Source: DSVQ01 sp964484765
GTDB taxonomy: Bacteria; Planctomycetota; Planctomycetia; Planctomycetales; Planctomycetaceae
Direction of reading: 5' to 3'
Length of the DNA: 64,000 nucleotides
NCBI GenBank assembly: GCA_964484765.1
Contig: CAZAGI010000010.1
Span: 82,959-146,958 of the forward strand
Shown here piece after piece: positions 25,932 to 35,413 of this stretch (its first letter is position 1; each line of letters begins with the position of its first letter). The notes below the pieces were generated by a model, which saw only the letters and a list, made by a program, of their open reading frames with translations, searched no databases and was not told the origin of the DNA. The position numbers were made by a program, and so were the translations under genes.

Positions 25932-26858
25932 TTACGGTGTTGGTTCGAGCGCCGTTGTCATCGGCGTGGGCACGATCTTCTGCAGCTTCAACCATTCTTC
26001 CGCGGGTTCAACCCATTTGTGTATCGCCGTTCCGCTGACCGTGCGGAGGCCGTAACCGTGGCCTCCGGCCTGATAGACGTGCAATTCCGCAGGGACTTTT
26101 AATTCTTTGAGTCGCGAGTAAAACCAGATGGGACCGAGCGACGTCGAGCCGTCATCGTGAGTGTGGACGAGCAACGTCGGCGGCGTTTGTGCGGTGATGG
26201 GAAATTCAGCGGACAATTGCTGCGTCTTGTCATCGAGCAATTGCCATGGGTAAATCAGCAGAGCGAAGTCGGGGCGGCAAGAGGCGTTTTCGGCGGCATC
26301 CACGGCGGAGTACGAGCGGTTGCCGAATCGCGTGGCAGTCAGCGCGGCCAGTTGTCCGCCGGCAGAAAAGCCCATCACTCCGATGCGTTGGTTGTCGTAT
26401 TTCTGCTCGGCGGCCTGCGCTCGAATCAGGCTCATGGCCCGCTGTGCGTCCTGCAGCGGTCGCTTCCACACGGGTGTGCTCAAGTCCTTCGTGCGATACC
26501 GCAGAACCACGCCGGTGATCCCCTGCGCATTGAGCCACTCCGCGGCTTCGGAACCTTCCTTGTCCACCACGACATAGTTGTATCCGCCACCGGGACAGAT
26601 CAGCACAACGGCCCCGTTTTTCTTCTCCGCAGACGGCTCGTAAAACGACAGCGTCGGATGCGTAATGCTGCCGATCCGTGTCGTCGTTGGCTTTTCCACG
26701 ACCTTACGGACAATCGCCGCCCCCGCGTTTTTCGTGGTTTCTCCCGGTGCCAGTCCGGGCCAGACATCAACAATCCGATCGGGTTCCCGTGCCGCAACAC
26801 CCGTTGCGAACAGACCGATTCCCAGAACCCATAGACACCGCGTCCACTGACTCAACAT
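25932..26858 (-). CDS. exported alpha/beta hydrolase (acetyl xylan esterase / BD-FAE-like)
   Basis: A 308-residue protein. ATG 26858 is chosen because AGGATGAGGG lies upstream; ATG 26873 is an alternative. The longer open frame reads antisense through the kinase gene and is rejected. A signal peptide (LSQWTRCLWVLGIGLFATGVAA) precedes 'VWPGLAPGE'. The alpha/beta-hydrolase features are the oxyanion region 'VVLICPGGGYNYVV', nucleophile GFSAGG with Ser165, 'TLLVHTHDD' with the probable acid Asp, and GGHGYG with the catalytic His. This pattern is typical of planctomycete secreted carbohydrate esterases. Substrate inferred only by family. Confidence 0.85.
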   Translation of the reverse strand: MLSQWTRCLWVLGIGLFATGVAAREPDRIVDVWPGLAPGETTKNAGAAIVRKVVEKPTTTRIGSITHPTLSFYEPSAEKKNGAVVLICPGGGYNYVVVDKEGSEAAEWLNAQGITGVVLRYRTKDLSTPVWKRPLQDAQRAMSLIRAQAAEQKYDNQRIGVMGFSAGGQLAALTATRFGNRSYSAVDAAENASCRPDFALLIYPWQLLDDKTQQLSAEFPITAQTPPTLLVHTHDDGSTSLGPIWFYSRLKELKVPAELHVYQAGGHGYGLRTVSGTAIHKWVEPAEEWLKLQKIVPTPMTTALEPTP

Positions 26859-27009
26859 GGAGAACACCCTCATCCTTTTGATCATCAAGGCGATCACTGC
26901 CCTTGCTGCGGTCGGCATCATACCATGCACGTCATTCGAATCGCATTCGACATCAAGGTAAGGTTTGCCGAGTCGGCGAGGCGAACTATGACAATCAGGA
27001 TCACCATTG

Positions 27010-28326
27010 ATGAAAGCCTTCGGTCTCGATCTTGGCTCTTCGACCATCAAGGGAGCTGTGCTCGATCTCGGATCACGGCAAGTCGGAGCCATCGTCAAGG
27101 AACCGTTTCCGGAACCGCTCGCGGGGTTGCCCGCACGACATTTTGAGATCGCTCTGTGTGAAGTCATCACGGGTGTAGAACGGGTGGTGTCGCGATTGCT
27201 GGAAATCGAGCCTTCGGTCACAACGTTGTTTACATGCGGGCAAATGGGCGGGGTGACGCTGATGCATCCCTCGACCGGAGAAACGCTCACCAATTATCTT
27301 TCATGGCGTGATCAACGGACATTAACCGAGTTTTCACCGGGAAAGACGTATCTCGATGAAATCCTGTCGCGCTGGACACCGCAGCAGTTCGCGGAACTCG
27401 GGAGCGAACTGAAACCTGGATCGGCAACCGCGTTGCTGTTCTGGCTGGCGCACCAGGGAAAATTACCGCCGATCGCCATCCCTGCCGGTTTAGGCGATAC
27501 GGTGCTGGCGAGGCTTTGTCAGTGCAATCCCCGGATGGAACCCACGCAGGCGATTGGATTGATGGATCTGAACCGCCGCGACTGGCACGGCGAGGCATTT
27601 GTGAGACTGGGCATCAGCAAGCTGCGGTGGCCCGGAATCGCTAACGCGAATCACCCGGTGGGAACATGGGCTCTGAACGGGCATTCGCTCACCTGTTACC
27701 CCGTCCTCGGTGACCAGCAGTGTGCGTTGCGTGGTGCCGGGCTGGAAGTCGGGGATTTGTCGTTGAACATCTCCACGGGTGGGCAAACGAGCCGGTTGAC
27801 CGAAACGCTGGAGTTGGGGCCGTATCAATCGCGGTATTTCTTCGACGGCAAATATCTCAACACGATCACGCACTTGCCGGCGGGGCGGTCGCTGAACGTG
27901 TTGATGGGATTGCTGACGGAATTATCGACCGCTGAGGGAGTGACACTGCGTGATCCGTGGGGCAGTGTGAACCGGGCGTTGGCCTCCGCTGATGGTGGCG
28001 GGTTGGAGGGCGATCTCGCCTTCTTTTCGGGGCCGATGGGCGATGTCGGCCACGTCCGCGGCATCACGGTGGATAACCTCACCGTCGGCAACCTCTTTCA
28101 TGCCGCCTTCCGCAATCTTGCCGACAATTTCTCGAACTGTGCGGAGCGCGTCTTCCCACAACGCGACTGGCAACGAATCATCCTCTCCGGTGGGTTAACG
28201 CAATCGGTTCCCTTGCTGCGAAAAATGATCCAGGAACGCATCTCCGGCGTTGTGAAAGAATCCACCGAAGCGGAAGAGACTCTGCTCGGCCTGCTGGAAG
28301 TCGCGTGTAGTGTGCTCCATGTTTGA
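27010..28326 (+). CDS. FGGY-family carbohydrate kinase (sedoheptulokinase-like)
   Basis: A 438-residue sugar kinase. ATG 27010 follows CAGGA. The N-terminal phosphate-binding motif 'FGLDLGSSTIKGAVLDL' is typical of the hexokinase/Hsp70/actin fold; 'LGDQQCALRGAGLEVGDLSLNISTGGQ' is the second-domain signature, and 'ILSGGLTQSVPLLRKMIQE' is the adenosine-binding end. The overall layout is closer to sedoheptulokinase and xylulokinase-like members than to glycerol kinase, but the sugar is not certain. It is divergent from the esterase gene, with a shared promoter region of about 150 bases. Its TGA overlaps the ATG of the next small frame. Confidence 0.82.
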   Translation: MKAFGLDLGSSTIKGAVLDLGSRQVGAIVKEPFPEPLAGLPARHFEIALCEVITGVERVVSRLLEIEPSVTTLFTCGQMGGVTLMHPSTGETLTNYLSWRDQRTLTEFSPGKTYLDEILSRWTPQQFAELGSELKPGSATALLFWLAHQGKLPPIAIPAGLGDTVLARLCQCNPRMEPTQAIGLMDLNRRDWHGEAFVRLGISKLRWPGIANANHPVGTWALNGHSLTCYPVLGDQQCALRGAGLEVGDLSLNISTGGQTSRLTETLELGPYQSRYFFDGKYLNTITHLPAGRSLNVLMGLLTELSTAEGVTLRDPWGSVNRALASADGGGLEGDLAFFSGPMGDVGHVRGITVDNLTVGNLFHAAFRNLADNFSNCAERVFPQRDWQRIILSGGLTQSVPLLRKMIQERISGVVKESTEAEETLLGLLEVACSVLHV

Positions 28327-28670
28327 TGGTTCATTTGATGACGAAAGTCGACTACGTCCTGATCGTGGTTTTCGCATGGTCATTCATTGTCATGATCGTG
28401 ATTCGGATTTGGTGTCGTTCGCATCTACGGAACGCACACTCCCCCGAGTTTATTGCGGTCGAGCAGTCTTATGATCGTCCGTGGATTTATTTCCTCGACT
28501 ACCCCTTGTCGGAATGCCACCGTAATTCTCTCACTCATTTTCTCTACCGCACTTGTTTGTGTGGCAGTTCGTGCCAAGACTGTAACTGGGCAAGTTGGGT
28601 CACTCTCACAACCGATGTGATTTGGCTGGTAAGCGGCACTACGCTGTTGATTCGTCTGAACTTTCTCTAA
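28326..28670 (+). CDS. hypothetical small Cys-rich membrane protein
   Basis: A 114-residue frame whose ATG at 28326 overlaps the kinase stop (TGATG). The first 30 residues are strongly hydrophobic (VDYVLIVVFAWSFIVMIVIRIW). A central part contains a Cys cluster (CLCGSSCQDC), and the C terminus is hydrophobic (VTLTTDVIWLVSGTTLLIRL). That gives a likely two-helix membrane protein with a Cys-rich loop. Base use is more AT-rich than the neighbours, and no family is recognised. The stop-start overlap favours a real gene, but it could be spurious. Confidence 0.45.
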   Translation: MVHLMTKVDYVLIVVFAWSFIVMIVIRIWCRSHLRNAHSPEFIAVEQSYDRPWIYFLDYPLSECHRNSLTHFLYRTCLCGSSCQDCNWASWVTLTTDVIWLVSGTTLLIRLNFL

Positions 28671-28680
28671 CTGTAAAACT

Positions 28681-28760
28681 GTAGGTCAGGCTGTGCCTGA
28701 CTTCTTTGGCTCGCAGAATCGTTGATACTTAAGAAGGAAGTCAGGCATAGCCTGACCTAC
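28681..28760. repeat. paired-hairpin inverted repeat upstream of priA
   Basis: Two 24-base arms at 28681-28704 and 28737-28760 are inverted copies with a single mismatch. Each arm carries its own small hairpin (TCAGGC-TGT-GCCTGA and TCAGGC-ATA-GCCTGA). The 32-base spacer has no other structure. The layout resembles a REPIN (two inverted REP units). The right arm ends seven bases before the priA start codon. Confidence 0.75.
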
Positions 28761-28767
28761 GGGTTTG

Positions 28768-31065
<2,298 letters not shown>

Positions 31066-31292
31066 TCCGAGCGGATTGGAAATCCGTTGACAAGGGACAG
31101 CGGATCATTCCACACCGCTTGAGGAATGGGACTGCGTCCAGAGACAAAGTACACATGAGCATCTGAAAAATGGGAACTTTGTCTGATCGAAGGAAAATTG
31201 ACCCCCGGTTTTCGCGGTGCGTATAATTCAGATGTGAGCGGCTGGACAGAAACTCACTCTTTCTGAGCCGAATCATCGGAGATGGAATCGCA

Positions 31293-33494
31293 ATGACGTA
31301 TGGCCGCAATACCGTCTCGCTGACTTGGGGGATCCTGTCCCTCTTTGCCACCGTCGCCACCGTCTGTGCGGATGATGTTCCGCAACCGATTGGTCAATTT
31401 GTTTCGCTGCATAGTCCGCTTGATGATCATGTGCTGTCCTATGTGAAACGTATCGCCGAAGATTTGCAGCAACAGTCCAGGGAACGGAAAACCACGGCCG
31501 TGCTGGTGTTGGAAATCCCGCCAGGGACGACGCCGTTTCCGCACATCCAAGCCATGACGCGCTACCTGACGTCGAGCGCGGTGAGCGGATTGCGGACCGT
31601 GGCCTGGGTCCCGGAAACGGTGACGGGACCCAACGTCCTTGCGGCACTGGCATGTCAAGATGTGGTGATGCATCCCGACGCGCAGTTGGGCGATCTCGGT
31701 CGCGGTCAACCCATCGAACCTGAAGATCAGCAAATCATTCTGGCGTTGGCCCAGAAACGCCACAATCCCAAGGTCTCATCAGCGCTGATCAAGTCGATGA
31801 TGGACCCGCAAGAGGAGTTATGGCGGATCCGCATCGGTGACGGTGAGAAAGCGGAGTCCCGCGCGGTGACGCGCGGTGAACTCAATACGCTTCGGCAGAC
31901 TGGCGTGCTCGTCCAGCACGCCGAAACCATCAAAGATGGCGGGGTGCTCGGCGTCTTCACCGGCATGCAAGCCCGCAATTGGGACATCCTCGTTTCAAAC
32001 GTCGCCGAGAATCGCCCGGCGGTGGCCACGCTTTACAATCTGCCGCGCGAAGCGCTGCGGGAAATCCCCGCGGAAACGATGCGACGAAAAGTGCGGCTCA
32101 TTCACGTGAAGGATGAAATCGGCTTCGTGCTGGAAAGTTTCCTCGAACGTCAAATCTCCCGCGCGGTTAACAGTGGGGCCGATACGATCATCTTCGAAAT
32201 TGATTCTCCCGGTGGATTGCTGCTGGCGAGCATCAACCTCGCTCAGCGCATCGCCGAACTTGATGCGAAGAAAGTCCGCACGGTTGCGTGGGTTCCCGAA
32301 CAGGCATTGAGTGGTGCGGCCATCATTGCCTTGGGATGTGACGATATCTATTTGAAGCCGACCGCGAAAATCGGTGATGCCGGTCCCATCGAAATGAAGG
32401 AGGGCGGACAGTTCGAACGGGCGCCGGAAAAGATCCTCAGCCCGCTGCGCGTTGCTTTGAAAACTTTGGCGGAAAAAAAGGGACGGCCAGTCGCGCTGTG
32501 TGAAGCGATGGCCGATCGCCAGTTGAAAGTCTTTCAGGTCACGAACCGTGACCATGGCCGCGTGTGGTACATGAGCGAAGCTGAGATTCAGACCTCCAAC
32601 GGGGAATGGATTCAGGGACCGCAAGTGCGGGAAGCCAACGGCGAACTGCTGCTGACCGTCGACGGCAACCGTGCTCATGAATTGAAACTCGCCGAACGTC
32701 CTGTCAACGATCAGGACGAACTCAAGGAACGGCTGGGAATTGCGGCCGATGTCCGGCTGAATCCCGTGCAAAAGACCTGGGTGGACGTCACGGTCTTTCT
32801 GTTGAACACTTCGGGAATGACCGTCCTGCTGATCGTGCTGGGAGTCGCGTTCATCTATCTCGAAGCTCATTTTCCGACGAGTATTTTCGGCATTTTGTCG
32901 ATTCTCTGCTTTGCTCTGTTCTTCTGGAGTCGCTTCCTGGGAGGCACGGCGGGCGGGCTGGAAATCATGCTGTTTGTGCTGGGGGCGGGCTGTCTCGCGA
33001 TGGAGATTTTCGTTGTCCCGGGCTTTGGCGTCTTTGGCATTTCCGGCATCCTGCTGATGCTGGTTTCGATGATCATGGCCAGTCAATCTTTCGGGAATAT
33101 CGAGCCCCTTGAGGATCTCCACCAGCTCGCACGCACACTGGGGACATTTCTGGGTGCGATGTTCGCGGTGGCAATCACCGGGCTGGTGTTGAGCCGCTTC
33201 CTGCCACACGTTCCGCTGTTGGATGGGATGGTCCTCGCTCCGCCCTCTGCAGGACGCGATGTCAGCGGCCCGCGCTTGGCCCCAGAATGGTCTTCATCAG
33301 GACCGGCAGCAACGTCGTTGAGCGACATGATTGGTCGTCGCGGGCAGACCGTATCACTGCTGCGGCCGGCGGGAAAAGCGCGGTTCGAGGGGCGCATCGT
33401 CGATGTCGTCAGCAACGGCCCGTTCATTCCCGAAGGCCGCGAAGTGCAGGTCGTTCAGGTTAATGGCAACCGCATCGTGGTGACGGATGCGTAA
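31293..33494 (+). CDS. NfeD/ClpP-class membrane-bound serine protease
   Basis: A 733-residue membrane protein. A signal peptide (LTWGILSLFATVATVCA) is followed by two ClpP-like halves. The first (about 30-235) has 'VAWVPETVTGPN' where a nucleophile Ser would be, so Thr111 replaces it. The second (about 255-440) has 'EIDSPGGLLLAS', Ser340 in ALSGAAI and Lys380 in APEKIL, a spacing of 40 residues like the Ser-Lys dyad of archaeal NfeD-type protease. Four or five membrane helices follow (about 505-640), then a short OB-like NfeD domain (MIGRRGQTVSLLRPAGKARFEG). Such proteins are linked to membrane-protein quality control, often with a stomatin partner; none is adjacent here. Confidence 0.88.
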   Translation: MTYGRNTVSLTWGILSLFATVATVCADDVPQPIGQFVSLHSPLDDHVLSYVKRIAEDLQQQSRERKTTAVLVLEIPPGTTPFPHIQAMTRYLTSSAVSGLRTVAWVPETVTGPNVLAALACQDVVMHPDAQLGDLGRGQPIEPEDQQIILALAQKRHNPKVSSALIKSMMDPQEELWRIRIGDGEKAESRAVTRGELNTLRQTGVLVQHAETIKDGGVLGVFTGMQARNWDILVSNVAENRPAVATLYNLPREALREIPAETMRRKVRLIHVKDEIGFVLESFLERQISRAVNSGADTIIFEIDSPGGLLLASINLAQRIAELDAKKVRTVAWVPEQALSGAAIIALGCDDIYLKPTAKIGDAGPIEMKEGGQFERAPEKILSPLRVALKTLAEKKGRPVALCEAMADRQLKVFQVTNRDHGRVWYMSEAEIQTSNGEWIQGPQVREANGELLLTVDGNRAHELKLAERPVNDQDELKERLGIAADVRLNPVQKTWVDVTVFLLNTSGMTVLLIVLGVAFIYLEAHFPTSIFGILSILCFALFFWSRFLGGTAGGLEIMLFVLGAGCLAMEIFVVPGFGVFGISGILLMLVSMIMASQSFGNIEPLEDLHQLARTLGTFLGAMFAVAITGLVLSRFLPHVPLLDGMVLAPPSAGRDVSGPRLAPEWSSSGPAATSLSDMIGRRGQTVSLLRPAGKARFEGRIVDVVSNGPFIPEGREVQVVQVNGNRIVVTDA

Positions 33495-33511
33495 CCGGAA
33501 TCAGCCGTTTT

Positions 33512-34012
33512 TCACGGCAGCGGCGGACGATCTTTCGCCGACGAGGTTGTCTCGTCTGTCAGCGCGTCGCGCAGTTTCTGGTATCCCTTGTTGCCCTTGT
33601 ACTGTTCGGCGTCCTCCGAACGCATCCAGAAGGATGGATAGGATGATTCCCGCTGTTGATCCATGCAGGCGGAGACCACGGCCAGCGGGACAAAAAATAC
33701 TTCCGGCAGGTCTTCGGGCCAGTTCTTGAGCCACACGAAGGCAAACCATTTCCGATCGTCGATGAGGTCGGCAATGCCTACGGAAGCGGCCCAGAGGTAG
33801 ATGGGCCCCTTATTTTTGTCGTTGCTGATTGACTGTGTCCCCGTCTTGACCTGCAGACGAATCGGGTGTCCGGAGTTCGATGCGGACACAAACAGGTCGG
33901 TGCCGGAGACACCGGCACGTGGTAACGCCACAACCAGCTCTTTCCGCGAAAGGTACGCGGCGACATAGTATTCCCCCGCGGCGCCGATGGTGGCGGTCGT
34001 GAGTCGATTCAT
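33512..34012 (-). CDS. PD-(D/E)XK nuclease-like hypothetical protein
   Basis: A 166-residue protein from ATG 34012 (MNRLTTATIGAAGEYYVAAYL). The pattern of a Glu in the first helix (GAAGEYYVAAYLSR), then 'GVSGTDLFVSA' with Asp, and 'IRLQVKTGTQ' with Gln-Val-Lys, fits the PD-(D/E)XK nuclease-like fold (E...D...QxK) seen in several uncharacterised families. The rest has a Trp-rich beta section (WFAFVWLKNWPEDLPEVFFVPL). Function unknown; it is not beside a methylase. It converges on the NfeD gene with a 17-base gap. Confidence 0.6.
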   Translation of the reverse strand: MNRLTTATIGAAGEYYVAAYLSRKELVVALPRAGVSGTDLFVSASNSGHPIRLQVKTGTQSISNDKNKGPIYLWAASVGIADLIDDRKWFAFVWLKNWPEDLPEVFFVPLAVVSACMDQQRESSYPSFWMRSEDAEQYKGNKGYQKLRDALTDETTSSAKDRPPLP

Positions 34013-34250
34013 GGGAGTGATCCTCACTGCAAGTGCGCGAAACGCAGTCAATCTATCGTCATCTTCCCGTGTGCTTTCATTTTTGCAATCGGCGTTTTGG
34101 CGGCCATTCTGGGGTGCCTTGAGACAATCGCGCCGGTGGCTATGATGAAGACTCGTTCAAAATCGCCCCGAACGTGGTTTGGGGTCGGCTGAATTGGTGC
34201 AACGGCACTGAAGCCCTCGACGTCTGCGCGGTGATAGGAGTGACTGGCAC

Positions 34251-35267
34251 ATGGACTATCTCCGGCCCGATCTCGCGGGGCCGCGCGCGATTCCGTTTCA
34301 GGCGCCGCAAGGGGACCTGGCAATTCTGGCCGGATCGGCCAATCCCCTGTTGGCGCAGAATATTGCGCATTGTCTGGGGGTGCCCCTCACGCCGTGCCGG
34401 GCGCATGTTTTCAGTGAAGGCAACGTCTTCGTTCGCATCAAGGAAAACGTGCGTGGCAAGGACGTGTTCATCATTCAGGGGTGCCAATACCCTGTGAACG
34501 ACAACTTCATGGAGTGCCTGTTCTGGATTGACGCCGCCCGACGGGCGAGTGCTCAGAACGTCACCGCCGTGATTCCGTTCTTCAGTTACGCGCAGGGTGA
34601 CAAAAAAGACGAACCACGGGTGTCGATTCGTGCGCGGGTCTGTGCCGATGCGATCGAAGCCGCTGGGGCCGACCGCGTGCTGACGATGGACCTGCACAGC
34701 CCGCAGATTCAGGGATTTTTCCGCGTCCCGGTGGATCATCTTTACGGCCGCGCCGTGCTCGTCGAGCACTTCAAGAAAATGCAGATTCCCGACCTTGTGG
34801 TGTGCAGCCCGGACGTCGGTTTCGCCAAGGGCGCCGCGGCGTATGCCACGCTGCTGCAATGCCCCGTCGTCATCGGCAACAAGCAGCGGACCGACCACAC
34901 GGAAACGGTGCAGATCGTCGAAGTGATCGGCGATGTCAAAGATAAGAACGTGTTGCTCGTCGATGATCTCACCATCACGGGGCATTCGCTCATTGAAATG
35001 GCGCGGGTCCTGAAAACGCGGGGTGCGAAAGATGTTTATGCCGCCGTGACGCACGGCGTACTGTCGAAAGGTGCCGGCCCCCGCATTGCCGAGAGCGACA
35101 TCAAAACGCTCTTCACCACTGACACCATTGAGAACTCGTTCGACCCGTTGCCCCCGAATGTCGAAGTCGTGACCGTCGCGCCACTCTTCGCCGCCGCGAT
35201 CCGTTCGATTCACGATCGCACGAGCATCAGCATGCTCTTCCCGGATGGGCGACCGAAAGTGCCGTGA
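34251..35267 (+). CDS. prs: ribose-phosphate pyrophosphokinase
   Basis: A 338-residue PRPP synthetase, which makes PRPP from ribose 5-phosphate and ATP. AGGAG lies 11 bases before the ATG. Family motifs are 'FSEGNVFVRIKENVRGKDVFIIQ', 'NDNFMECLFWIDAARRASA', 'PFFSYAQGDKKDEPR' and 'DLHSPQIQGFF'. The PRPP loop reads VDDLTITGHSL, where the classical loop is VDDxxDTGGT, and the catalytic flexible loop has KQR instead of KRR. It is a divergent member; it may be a planctomycete variant of the housekeeping enzyme or a paralogue. The N-terminal extension is about 20 residues. It lies upstream of mutS, separated by an inverted repeat. Confidence 0.88.
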   Translation: MDYLRPDLAGPRAIPFQAPQGDLAILAGSANPLLAQNIAHCLGVPLTPCRAHVFSEGNVFVRIKENVRGKDVFIIQGCQYPVNDNFMECLFWIDAARRASAQNVTAVIPFFSYAQGDKKDEPRVSIRARVCADAIEAAGADRVLTMDLHSPQIQGFFRVPVDHLYGRAVLVEHFKKMQIPDLVVCSPDVGFAKGAAAYATLLQCPVVIGNKQRTDHTETVQIVEVIGDVKDKNVLLVDDLTITGHSLIEMARVLKTRGAKDVYAAVTHGVLSKGAGPRIAESDIKTLFTTDTIENSFDPLPPNVEVVTVAPLFAAAIRSIHDRTSISMLFPDGRPKVP

Positions 35268-35278
35268 GGAAGGGAGAA

Positions 35279-35402
35279 GCGAGTAGGGAATAGCGAATAG
35301 CCAGAAAGATTCGAGATGCCCGATCTCGGCGTTAAACTGTTCTACCGATTGACGAATGCGGTGTATTGCTACGGCTATTCGTTATTCCCTAATCTCTATT
35401 CG
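35279..35402. repeat. inverted repeat between prs and mutS
   Basis: TAGGGAATAGCGAATAGCC (ending at 35302) is matched in inverted orientation by GGCTATTCGTTATTCCCTA at 35372-35390 with one mismatch. The right side continues with AATCTCTATTCGC. The arms are built from short words such as GAATAGC and are about 70 bases apart. It fills most of the gap and ends 12 bases before the mutS start. It could act as a hairpin in the transcript. Confidence 0.7.
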
Positions 35403-35413
35403 CTCCCACAACT

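Noticed and set aside
26874..27293. N-terminal extension of the esterase frame on the minus strand
   Set aside because: It would read antisense through the kinase gene and lacks family similarity; the signal peptide starts at 26858.
31995..33209. A 404-codon minus-strand open frame
   Set aside because: Antisense to the NfeD-type protease gene.
34140..35213. A 357-codon minus-strand open frame
   Set aside because: Antisense to prs.
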